This document shows, one piece after another, positions 9,086 through 17,781 of a DNA stretch of 26,061 nt. Numbering within the stretch: position 1 is the first letter of the stretch; the number at the start of each line of letters is the position of its first letter. Source of the DNA: Paramacrobiotus richtersi (Eukaryota; Tardigrada; Eutardigrada; Parachela; Macrobiotidae). A program made the translations under genes and the position numbers. The DNA lies in NCBI GenBank assembly GCA_034698045.1, contig JAQGAU010000580.1, forward strand, positions 1 through 26,061. The letters are read 5' to 3'. Under the pieces are notes generated by a model. That model was not told the DNA's origin and did no database searches. It saw only the letters and a program-made list of their open reading frames with translations.

Positions 9086-10057
9086 TTAGTAACGACAAGA
9101 AAAGGTTGAAAACAACGCATGACGCAGGTTTTTCATTGACAAAATTAGCAAAACAGGGTCAAAAACAGACTGAATAACTTTCAGAAAAATCGTAGCCAGA
9201 AAAAAGGTATAGCTTTGTGAGCCGATCCAGTAAAACACATTTGCCGGTGTCCAGCAGAGAACAACACTAATCGTCAACAGCGTTAGCACCGTAAAGGATC
9301 TTGACTTTTGTTTTTTCGTGTTGTGTTCGTGTCCGCTTCTTTTTTGGCGATGTACTGTAGAGCTGCTCGGACCATGGCTGGTATTATTTGCAGCTGGATG
9401 AATGGAACGCCGCTTAATCTCAAAACCCAAGATAAGAGGATAACCGAATAAGATCACGATCTCTGGAACGTTATAGAATACCGCTCCGAAAATGAGTCCC
9501 CAGGTTTGTAACCCACGAGTGGAGAAAACCATAGCACATCGATCATTGGCTGCCGGAGTTCGCGTATAAACTGCATCCACAACAACACCGGGAACAGTAA
9601 ATACAAGGCAAACAATAATCAGCAGTAAGCAGATTATCCACGCTAGTTTTCGCGTGTGACACTGTCTATAAAGGAATGGAGAAATAATTGCGCAGATTCG
9701 GTTAAGACACATGAGCATGTGACAGAATGGTAGTAAGTTTCCTACGGCTATGCGGATTATGGCATGGATAATGCAGAACGAAGGTATCAGCTTCATCGGA
9801 AGGATGTCTTTGATTATCAAGGATACCGAACTCATCATTATTCCGTGGAGAATGTTGCAGCTTGTTAAGGTGAAGATATAGATGGTGAATGATGTCCAGG
9901 GTCTTACTTTGCTGATCAGAATGTAAAGCAGGAAAGCGTTAAGTACAGCTGCAATGGCACAGACGACCGCTGTCCAGATCTGGATCTTATCCCAGTGTGA
10001 TGTGATGTAATAATATGGCGTTCCGAATGCGCTGGAGTTTGCCGTGTCGTTTTGCAT
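9086..10057 (-). CDS. Rhodopsin-like 7TM receptor, copy 3
   Basis: This is an intact, intronless 323-aa receptor. I start it at ATG 10057 because the longer frame begins with TTG and the paralogue at 14873 aligns from this Met. N-terminal sequons are NDT and NSS. Landmarks are C95/C174, L118-N119-R120, W140, VPEI with GYP in TM5, CWTP 268-271 and DPVLL 300-304. The third intracellular loop is rich in His, Ser, Lys and Arg. It is a close paralogue of copy 4: TM1-TM5 are nearly identical, while TM6-ECL3-TM7 differ at about 12 of 30 positions (residues 272-301). It is flanked by R1 copies on both sides, marking a segmental duplication. The ligand is unknown. Confidence 0.92.
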   Translation of the reverse strand: MQNDTANSSAFGTPYYYITSHWDKIQIWTAVVCAIAAVLNAFLLYILISKVRPWTSFTIYIFTLTSCNILHGIMMSSVSLIIKDILPMKLIPSFCIIHAIIRIAVGNLLPFCHMLMCLNRICAIISPFLYRQCHTRKLAWIICLLLIIVCLVFTVPGVVVDAVYTRTPAANDRCAMVFSTRGLQTWGLIFGAVFYNVPEIVILFGYPLILGFEIKRRSIHPAANNTSHGPSSSTVHRQKRSGHEHNTKKQKSRSFTVLTLLTISVVLCWTPANVFYWIGSQSYTFFLATIFLKVIQSVFDPVLLILSMKNLRHALFSTFSCRY

Positions 10058-10254
10058 TTTCCAAGCAATTATTACGTCCACAGCAGGCAACAGGCGTACT
10101 CAATAAAAGCAGATCTGAGGACTACCGTAGTTCCTCTGGTAAGCGAAGCTTATGTTAAGTATTAAGATGTTCAGAATCTAAACAAGCCACACTTCTCCTG
10201 GTAAAGCTGTCCTAAGTTTCCGTTCAATCATGTTAGTATTAAGGTATGAACAAC

Positions 10255-10620
10255 TACATAGATGGCCTTCTTATAAAACCATTTCGGCGACAGGACATAC
10301 CTTGCTTGCGTGGGAGTAAGTCCCTCAAGGCTCGAAGTCTGCGACAGAGTGCATACATGGATGGACGACTTAGGGCGGTCTGTTAATCTCGCATAAAGGA
10401 TGCTTATAACGGGGAAAGGGTCAATCAAAGCATCCGAGCCTTTGTCTGATTTAAGAAGCAGAACATTAACTACAATAAGGCACAAACCGAATACAGATGC
10501 TGTTTAAGTTGAATTAAGCTTATAGATAAGGTCACGACAACATTATCCGGGAGCTGTGGGAGTGCCTCCTTTGCATGAAACTTGTTTAAAGGTTGTTAGT
10601 AACAAGTCAACGACTGTATC
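10255..10620 (+). repeat. R1 repeat, copy e (diverged)
   Basis: The shared blocks include GGCGACAGGACAT, TTGCTTGCGTGGGAGTAAG, CCTCAAGGCTCGAAG, GATTTAAGAAGCA and AAGGTCACGACAACAT. It is closest to copy f (16125-16510), which occupies the same place upstream of the paralogous receptor. Confidence 0.65.
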
Positions 10621-10659
10621 AAATTTCACAAATATCAAATTTAAATCAAGTCAGTGTCG

Positions 10660-10985
10660 GTGAAGACGGATATAGCTTGCAGGAGAAGCAGGTTTTGCGC
10701 GGAGAATGTGGGGTTTATTTCATGTAATTCGCTTATACTTTGTGTGCAATCGTTTGAACGGTACAGTATAAACGGAAACAATGCAACCAAGATGGGAACC
10801 CGCTTAATATCCCTAATAATTATGATGAGAAACCATCTTTTGTTCGCCTATAAAACTTCGGCAGTGATAGTGTTTCAACAAGCATCAACTCGTACTATAG
10901 AAGTAGTTATTGTACCGTTAGAAACTGGACAGAAACTGGGTTAGATTCAACTTGAAACCACGCGACCTTGATGCGCTAGCGGTAT
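10660..10985 (+). repeat. Duplicated flank, paired with 16675-16985
   Basis: The two segments share TTTCATGTAATTCGCTTAT, AACAATGCA, AACCCGCTT, AGAAAC and GAAACTGGACAG/GAGACTGGACAG in the same order. They extend the receptor-plus-R1 duplication further upstream of copies 3 and 4. No gene is visible. Confidence 0.65.
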
Positions 10986-10989
10986 TTTG

Positions 10990-11495
10990 CGCAAATAAGT
11001 CACACCGATATACTTACATACCTCTCGAGGTTTTTGTAATCGTATATGACAGCAGCCACTACTCACAATCAGCAACAGAAGTAATGGAAACCAGCGAAAT
11101 GACAGTTTCAGTATTGCGTCAACGATTCTGGCGGCAGGATATGTGCTGCGTAGGAACAACACCTACCTCGAGGTTCTCTGGTAGCAAGGTCGTCATATAC
11201 GCCCGATTTAAGGAACATAACACCGGGGTTAAGGGTCAACCAACAAAACAAGGGAGCATTTGGCGTAAGCTTTGGTTACACACAGAGGTCATGACAATAT
11301 TTGCCGGATTAAATATCGAAGTGTTTTGGTCCTAAAACGTCGTGAAAGGTCAGGTAAATGAGCTACGGGATCCTGGAGGGTAGTCCCAAATTTTGGAGAT
11401 CAAGCTTTCAGGACGATTAACATATTAGATTGTCATTTTAATAAAAAGCCGGTGATTCCATTTGTAGACTGTATGTATAACTAGCATCGAAATGG
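10990..11495 (+). repeat. R1 repeat, copy b (long form)
   Basis: This copy matches copy d (14277-14785) almost throughout, from AAATAAGTCACA to the AAAAGCCGG...AGCATCGAAATGG block at its right end. Both keep the same reading frame open over about 65 codons (about 11098-11307 here, 14380-14601 in copy d). Confidence 0.8.
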
Positions 11496-11596
11496 ACGAA
11501 GTCACGAAACAACATCTTTGATGGTGTTCTGTTTATTGTGTATTCTGGCTTCCAGACCTGCAGTATTTGCTAGGCTGTCAGCTTTCTCTAATGTAT

Positions 11597-11775
11597 TTAG
11601 TTCCTTCCTTTCTTAAATCCTAATAAATGAAAAACTGCGATAATGAATGACAGCACTGTTGTAATTAACAGCTGGACAATAATACACTTGACAGTGTAGC
11701 ATTCTAAATGTCTGTGCGTACTGTTTAGTTGGTTCTTGTCTAGCGTGCAGTGCTAATAAAGACAGTACGCCCGCT
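11597..11775 (+). repeat. Duplicated segment, paired with 13565-13785
   Basis: Blocks shared in order are CTTAA followed by GCTAATAAA or CCTAATAAA, CTGCGATAATGA/CTGCGGTAATGA, GTTGTAA, TGGACAAT, GCGTGCAGT and AATAAAGA. It is non-coding. Confidence 0.6.
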
Positions 11776-11976
11776 CAAAATACACCTGACAAGCAATGAC
11801 GGCCAAGGAAAATTCGTCTAAATATGTCTAACAGCTGCTATGTTAACATTTTTCTCTGTCTATGCTTTCGTATTCAGATTCTGGGATCATTTGTTTTATT
11901 AGTTCAGATTTATTTAGCAGGGAACTTTACGTAGCTGTATTTTTGGTTCTACTTTTTCAGCTTTGTATTGGTAGGT

Positions 11977-12315
11977 GCATTAGTAACTACAAGCAAAGGT
12001 CAAAGAAAGCGCATGACGCAGGTTTTTCATGGACAGAATTAGCAACACAGGGTCACCTTGAAGAAAACCGCCACCAGATAGAAGGTATAGTTTTGTGAGT
12101 TAATCAAGTAAAGTACATTTGGTGGTGTCTAGCAAAGGACAACACTAATCGTCAACAGTGTAAGCACCGTAAACGACTTGCTACAGAGGTTCGAGTATAT
12201 ACTGCATCCACAACAACCCAAGGAACAGTAAATGCAAGACAAACAATAATCAGCAGCAAGCAAATCATCCGCGCTACGTTTCGAGTGTGATAGTGATACT
12301 GTTCATAAAACGTTT
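11977..12315 (-). pseudogene. Receptor pseudogene of the copy 3/4 type, internally deleted
   Basis: On the minus strand this retains the start of TM4 through early ECL2 (about 12315-12182) fused directly to TM6-TM7 and the C-terminus (about 12180-11977). TM5 and most of the third intracellular loop are missing, and a smaller deletion lies near 12054 in TM7. The CWTP and TM7 codons are altered, and the 5' third of the gene is absent beyond 12315. It is closest to the receptor at 14873-15850. The 3' flank (about 11830-11976) also resembles the flank of copy 3, including an AATAAA equivalent, so this is a decayed copy of the whole unit rather than a retrocopy. Confidence 0.85.
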
Positions 12316-12324
12316 TACCTTAGT

Positions 12325-12530
12325 TTTCCAAAATATTGCAGATTTTTCGCGGAAAAATCATGTCCGTGCATTTTCCTTATCCTTTAAACGCGGTATGGAA
12401 GAAATTAGAAATAATACAATAGGGAGAGAACCCACTAAATATACTTGCAAGTGAATTTCACCTAACTGCTAAACAGACGACCGACAGAGCAAATACCTTG
12501 GATAATTTTCTTTTGACGTAAATCGTATGA
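12325..12530 (+). repeat. Duplicated segment, paired with 12958-13165
   Basis: Shared blocks include AAATATTGCAG, CCTTTAAACGCGGTATGGA against CTTTAAACTCGGTATGGA, GTGAATTTCA, GAGCAAATA against GTGCAAATA, GGATAAT and AAATCGTATGAT. It lies just beyond the broken 5' end of the receptor pseudogene. Confidence 0.65.
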
Positions 12531-12674
12531 TAAGGTTTGCCACAACGATGCAGCAAAGGAGGTATTCCCATACTACATCGCGGAATGCTGTTGCGAATTT
12601 GTTTTTGTCACAGACGCCAAAGATATTATTCTACATATTTTTTGTTAATGTTTTGGTGCTTCCTTGAAATTCAT

Positions 12675-12742
12675 GTCCGTTAATATTACAGGAGTGCTGC
12701 CACAGCTTTCTTTATCATAAAACTTATGTGAGGCTAGTTGAA
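12675..12742. repeat. Inverted copy of 13185-13255
   Basis: The reverse complement of this stretch contains AAGTTTTATGA, GGCAGCACTCCTGTAATATT and AACGGACATGA, matching AAGTTTTATGA, GGCAGTACTCCTGTAATATT and AACCGACATGA around 13195-13246. The arms are about 500 bp apart and enclose one copy of the 12325/12958 repeat boundary. Confidence 0.7.
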
Positions 12743-12957
12743 AGGTCAATGTCAACAATGAATTGAGATTTGAAGTTAATATCGTCGTCGTGGTTTTGAA
12801 TAACGGGTAAAGATTAGACTGGCAGAGAATGCTTACATAATATTACTGGAAACTGGTCGATTTTCGTTTCGTACATTCGAATATATGAGTCTAACAATAT
12901 TTGGTAGTACCGGTCTAACCGGTAGTTGGAACAGGTGAATAGCTTACATGTGTTACA

Positions 12958-13165
12958 TTAACCTAATTTCTCTGAAATATTGCAGGTTTTGCTCATAATC
13001 AGAGAGATCGTGTGTGTGCATTACCTTTTTCTTTAAACTCGGTATGGATGAAATAATACGACAAAGAGCAGAACCAACTTCGTATGTGAATTTCATCAGA
13101 GATAGACCGAGTGTGCAAATAACGTGGGATAATCGCCTTCTAACATAAATCGTATGATCAGTCAA
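12958..13165 (+). repeat. Duplicated segment, second copy of 12325-12530
   Basis: See the entry at 12325 for the shared blocks. This copy runs directly into the 13185-13255 inverted-repeat arm and then R1 copy c. Confidence 0.65.
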
Positions 13166-13184
13166 TTACCAGAATGATGCCATA

Positions 13185-13255
13185 CGTTGCCACAAGTTTT
13201 ATGAGACAAACGTATGGCAGTACTCCTGTAATATTAACCGACATGACTCCAAGGA
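13185..13255. repeat. Inverted-repeat arm matching 12675-12742
   Basis: This is the other arm of the pair described at 12675. It is joined directly to R1 copy c on its right. Confidence 0.7.
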
Positions 13256-13259
13256 TGCA

Positions 13260-13515
13260 GGCAGATGATTTACATCCCATCATATGCATGGTGCTGCGTT
13301 GGAACAGCACTTCCCCGTGGCGTTCGTGTAGCAACGCCTTCATGCATGTCGGACACACTCCCTCGATTTAAGAAACGCAACACCGGCGTTTAGAATCAAC
13401 CAGCCAAACAAGGGAGCCTTTGCCGCAGGGTTGCACACAGATGTCACGACAATCCTGGCCGAATAGAATCGATCTGTGTTGTGTTTGTAAAGGGTCGTGG
13501 AGGTCAGGTAAATGA
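13260..13515 (+). repeat. R1 repeat, copy c (degenerate)
   Basis: Recognisable blocks are GTGCTGCGTTGGAACAGCAC, GTAGCAACGCC, GATTTAAGAAACGCAACACCGG, CAACCAGCCAAACAAGGGAG, CACACAGATGTCACGACAAT and GTCAGGTAAATGAGCT. It is shorter than copies b and d, and its frame is interrupted. Confidence 0.7.
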
Positions 13516-13564
13516 GCTTTTGCAGATGCAGATTTTGCACGGACAGAGTGTGCTTTTTCTCATG

Positions 13565-13785
13565 GTTTTAGTCTCTTCATTTTCTTAAGTGCTAATAAAC
13601 GGACAAAATTAATGCGGTAATGTGGTGTAGGAGTTTTCCCGACACTGCGGTAATGAGTGATCTCAGTGTTGTAACTAACAAGTGGACAATCAACAGCGAA
13701 TTAGTGTACTGTATTCTTAATGATTACTGTTTGGATCTTAACTGAATAGCGTGCAGTACCAATAAAGATAGCATGCCGCCACGAT
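13565..13785 (+). repeat. Duplicated segment, second copy of 11597-11775
   Basis: This copy has an extra internal stretch that repeats GCGGTAATG, so it is slightly longer than the 11597 copy. Confidence 0.6.
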
Positions 13786-13935
13786 GGACAAGTTTTATCT
13801 ACATTTCTCTTTCGAAAATCATCCAAAACAAATTATAAAATTGAGAAAATCCAAAACTTCCCAACAGCCATGCAATCCTCAGGACTTAATTGTCCTGTCG
13901 CAAGTGGCTTTACTAAGGCTTTGGCTACTGCAGTA

Positions 13936-13953
13936 AATAATAATAATAATAAT
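13936..13953 (+). repeat. (AAT)6 microsatellite
   Basis: This is six uninterrupted AAT units inside a gene-free stretch (13790-14276) where I see nothing else. Confidence 0.9.
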
Positions 13954-14276
13954 ATAAGATGGCATAGTTTTGGCAACTGACTCGGTTTTAAACTCCGTCT
14001 GGGGTATTGTTCAGGAACCAGAACTTGGAAATAGACAGTAGCAGTGTCGATTTCAGCCTACAGGTCTCAGCTGGTTTGCATATCTCACGCATCAGTTGTG
14101 TCTCAAAGCACTTGAAATATTATGTATAGGGGCGTACTTGAAAACAAACTTGAAATGTGTTTCTCATACAATCACGGTCATTTTGCGAGATTTGATTACC
14201 ACAAAGTTGTTTGTACAGGCGAACTAGATTCTGCACATGCAGTCTGTAGCTACAATGGGTACCATTATATTCCAAT

Positions 14277-14785
14277 CAAATAAGTCACAGCGATGTACAT
14301 ATGTATCTCTCGCGATTTATGTAAGCGTATACAGTGACAGCATCCATTGCTTACAGTCAGCAGCAGAAGTAACGGAACCAGCGAAGTGACAGTTTCGTTA
14401 TTGCGTCAACTATTTTGGCGACAGGATATGTGCTGCGTAGGAACACTTACCTCGAGGTTCTCTGATAGCAAGGCCGTCATACACGCCCAATTTAAGGAAC
14501 GTAACACCGGTACCGGGGTTAAGAGTCAACCAACAAAACAAGGGAGCCTTTGGCGTGAGTTTTGGTTACACACAGAGGTCATGACAATATCTGCCGGATA
14601 AAATTTGGGAATGTGGGTGTTGTAAAAGGTCGTGAAAGGTCAGGTAAATGAGCTACATGAACTTGGAGTGTAATCCCAAATTTTAGGTCAAGCTTTCAGG
14701 ATGATTGTTATATTGATAAAAAGCCGGTCGATTCCATTTCGTAATTACACTAGCTATATGTACATTGTATAGCATCGAAATGGGT
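14277..14785 (+). repeat. R1 repeat, copy d (long form)
   Basis: This copy pairs with copy b over its full length. Indels relative to b inside the shared open frame (near 14448 and 14510) are multiples of three, while one single-base difference near 14370 changes the frame upstream. It sits 90 bp beyond the 3' end of receptor copy 4. Confidence 0.8.
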
Positions 14786-14849
14786 TCAGATAATATACTT
14801 ACAATTAGCGGTGATATTGCATAGGTGTAATTCTTTTGATTGTTTTAGC

Positions 14850-14855
14850 TTTATT
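14850..14855 (-). terminator. Poly(A) signal of receptor copy 4
   Basis: AATAAA on the minus strand lies 18 nt beyond the stop codon. Confidence 0.55.
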
Positions 14856-14872
14856 TTGTTTCGACAGCCGCA

Positions 14873-15850
14873 TTAGTAATAGTAACCACAAGCAAAGGTC
14901 GACGACACCGCATGACGCAGGTTTTTCATAGACACTGCCAGCAAAACAGGGTCAACAACTGATTGAATCAGCTTTAAAAAAACCGAAACCAGATAGAAGG
15001 TATAGTTTTGTGGGCTGATCAAGTAAAGTACATTTGGTGGTGTCCAGCACAGCACAACACTAACGGTCAACAGTGTAAGTACCGTAAAAGGTCGTGACTG
15101 TTGTCGTTTCGTGTTTTGCTCATGTCCACTTCTTTGTTGGCGATGCACTGTCGAGCTGTCCGCGCGAAGGCTTGTATTATTTGCAGCTGGATGAACGGCG
15201 CGTCGTTTTATCTCAAAACCCAAGATTACGGGATAACTTAATACGACCACGATCTCCGGAACATCATAGAACACCACTCCGAAAATCAGTATCCATGTTT
15301 GCAAGCCACGACTTGAGAAAGGTAGAGCACATCTATCATTGGCTGCAGAAGTTCGCGTATACACCGCATCCACAGCAACACCGGGAACAGTAAACGCAAG
15401 GCAAACAATAATCAGCAGCAAGCAAATTATCCACGCTACTTTCCGAGTGTGGTACTGTTTATAAAAGAACGGAGCAATAATTGCGCAGATTCGGTTAAGA
15501 CACATGAGCATGTGACAGAAGGGTAAGAGGTTTCCAACGGCTATGCGGATTATGGCATGGATGATACAGAACGGAGGTATCAGCTTAATCGGAAGGATAT
15601 CTTTGATCATCAAGGATACCGAACTCATCATCACTGCGTGGAGAATGTTGCTGCTTGTTAAGGTGAAGATGTAGATGGTGAATGATGTCCAGGGTCTTAC
15701 TTTGCTGATCAGAACGTAAATCAGGAAAGCGTTCATTAAAGCTGCAATGGCGCAAACGGCAGCTGTCCATGTCTGAATCTTATCCCAGTGCGAGGTGATG
15801 TCATAATATGGTTTCTCCAGTGCACTTGAGTTTTCCGTCGCGTTCTGCAT
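14873..15850 (-). CDS. Rhodopsin-like 7TM receptor, copy 4
   Basis: This is an intact, intronless 325-aa receptor starting at ATG 15850; two codons further upstream there is only a TTG. NAT and NSS sequons precede TM1. Landmarks match copy 3 residue for residue: C95/C174, L118-N119-R120, W140, CWTP 268-271 and DPVLL 300-304, with a C-terminus ending in three Tyr. Against copy 3, TM2-TM4 and ICL2 show few changes, but the extracellular end of TM6, ECL3 and TM7 are strongly altered. That pattern would fit a shift in ligand preference after duplication. The flanks (R1 copies d and f) are duplicated with the gene. Its function beyond being a G-protein-coupled receptor is unknown. Confidence 0.92.
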   Translation of the reverse strand: MQNATENSSALEKPYYDITSHWDKIQTWTAAVCAIAALMNAFLIYVLISKVRPWTSFTIYIFTLTSSNILHAVMMSSVSLMIKDILPIKLIPPFCIIHAIIRIAVGNLLPFCHMLMCLNRICAIIAPFFYKQYHTRKVAWIICLLLIIVCLAFTVPGVAVDAVYTRTSAANDRCALPFSSRGLQTWILIFGVVFYDVPEIVVVLSYPVILGFEIKRRAVHPAANNTSLRADSSTVHRQQRSGHEQNTKRQQSRPFTVLTLLTVSVVLCWTPPNVLYLISPQNYTFYLVSVFLKLIQSVVDPVLLAVSMKNLRHAVSSTFACGYYY

Positions 15851-16124
15851 TTTCAAAGCAATCTTGCAGTAGAAATGCCAGCTCTAAAGCAGTCGTGCTT
15901 AAAGAATGCAGATTTGAAGATAGCCGCCGGACGCTTTTTAATCTAACTACAGTAAAGTTTGTCTGATAATTATCTGATTCGACGCAGCTTACGTTAAGTA
16001 ATAACCAAGGTTATAAACAGTTTAGTAAGACTAAGCCCCACTTGTCCTGTCAAAGCTTTTACAAATGTACCTTGTAAGTAGTTGTAACCATGCTAATGGG
16101 GAGTACGGACTACTTCGAGAATGG

Positions 16125-16510
16125 TCTCCGTATAAGAAGCATTTTGGCGACTTGAACCTGCCGTGTTCGCGCTGGAGTAAGCTCCTTAAGGCTCGAAGTC
16201 TTCGGTCGCTCTGCGTGGGCAGATGGATAATGGATTGCTACGGCAATCTTGACACGGCAACAAGTATTAACGTGTGATCTCACAACATGCATGCTTAGCG
16301 GTAACGGGCTAATTACATAGTGCATCTGAGCTTTTGTCGGATCTAAGAAACGTAAACATTGACAACAGTAAGACACAAACCGAGTATACCGTACATGCTC
16401 TTTGGGCGTGGGTTTAGGCAAAGTCACGACAACATCATCCGCGAAATGTGGGAGCTCTTCCCCTGCCTGCAGCTTGTTTAAAGGTCGTAGATAACGACAG
16501 TATGAGATTT
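16125..16510 (+). repeat. R1 repeat, copy f (diverged)
   Basis: The blocks TTTTGGCGAC, GGAGTAAG, AAGGCTCGAAGTCT, GATCTAAGAAACG, GACACAAACCGA, AAGTCACGACAACAT and CTTGTTTAAAGGT match copy e in order. It lies upstream of receptor copy 4 on its 5' side. Confidence 0.65.
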
Positions 16511-16674
16511 TCCAAGTCAATATCGACCAAGGGGTAAAGACCGGTATCTGTAGAGGAGCAGAGTATGCTTAACATTCCTTGAAAATGGTCCATTTTCTTA
16601 GTTTAGCAGTTTCTAAACTGAATTTAAGTTGGGGACGATGATTTTTAACAGTGTATCATGCTATCTTAGTTTTA

Positions 16675-16985
16675 CCATAAACCAGCAGGTTTTCGTGCGG
16701 AGACTGCGTGGTTCCTTTCATGTAATTCGCTTATTCGCTGAATGCAGTTGCAGTATTAAAGAAAACAATGCAGTAAAGCTGTGAACCCGCTTGATATTTG
16801 AAATAATTACTATGTAAGAAACATTAAGTTTGTTGTTCGCTTTTAGCAAACTTCGACTGGGACAATGTTTAAAAATTAAAAGAGCTAGCACTACCTCACA
16901 CTATGCCGCAGTTGTTTTACCGCTAGAGACTGGACAGTGGTGTTGTCGTTCAGCTTGCAACCTCGGTCACGGTGCGCTAATGGTT
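16675..16985 (+). repeat. Duplicated flank, second copy of 10660-10985
   Basis: This forms the distal end of the unit shared by receptor copies 3 and 4. Similarity fades after about 16985. Confidence 0.6.
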
Positions 16986-16989
16986 TTTT

Positions 16990-17510
16990 TGCGATACCGC
17001 TCGAATGCCTCGTATAATTCATGGAGCTGCTTGTTATCACTCTGCCAGAGAAATTTAATAACGAAAATTGCACAAGTGGTCTACAGAGTCAACATCTTGC
17101 CTGATTCTGTATGAGAATCTGCACTTTTTTTCCGGCACACCTTGCTTGATATACATACCTCAATCCCCGTCGTACCACCGATGAAGGGATGCCATCTTAG
17201 TTATGATTAGTTTCACTTTTGACACCGTTCATATTTACGTATGGACGGTGGTTTCGATAATCGATACTACTGTGTCAGGAAAAGCCTTGATAATGCAGTA
17301 CTGCACTCATTCGGAACGCGGGTACCGCAACTTCCGTAAAAGCAAGACATAATGACGTTTTTCAGGTTTGACATCTGCATTACCACCTAATATCCGTCCT
17401 TCCAAATGGGACCATTGAAATTAACGCTTTTCAACGTATGAAAGCTTCCGGCATAAAACTGCTAATGGTTACAAGCTTTCTGCAAAACCTTTAATACTCT
17501 TCTGTCCATT
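16990..17510. other. Intergenic, nothing recognised
   Basis: No coding, RNA or repeat signal stands out between the two receptor-duplication blocks. Confidence 0.5.
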
Positions 17511-17720
17511 TCAATCATGCCGACCCGATTTGTGAGATCACAAGCTGCAATATTTCTTTAATGCTAATGACACATGCTTTAAAAGTAAAAATGAGAAACA
17601 CGTTTATTTAACACATACAAAACTCATCATTGTATAATTTATGCACAGCGTCAGAAAACATAACATCGTAAACTTGATTACAAAGGCAACAAAAAAACAA
17701 CATGCACATTAATGCGACTT

Positions 17721-17744
17721 TTTATTACTGCGACATGGTTTATT
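17721..17744 (-). terminator. Poly(A) signals of receptor copy 5
   Basis: AATAAA lies on the minus strand at 17744-17739 and 17726-17721, 38-56 nt beyond the stop. Confidence 0.5.
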
Positions 17745-17781
17745 CGCACTAATAGATACGGACTCGGAATAACCAACTGTC

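Noticed and set aside
10058-10090. N-terminal extension of receptor copy 3 upstream of the ATG
   Set aside because: It begins with TTG, adds residues not shared with the close paralogue at 14873, and would put non-conserved sequence before an otherwise aligned Met.
8585-16510. CRISPR array or phage-type repeats
   Set aside because: The R1 copies are about 350-500 bp, irregularly spaced and diverged, in a eukaryotic setting; there are no short identical repeats with unique spacers.
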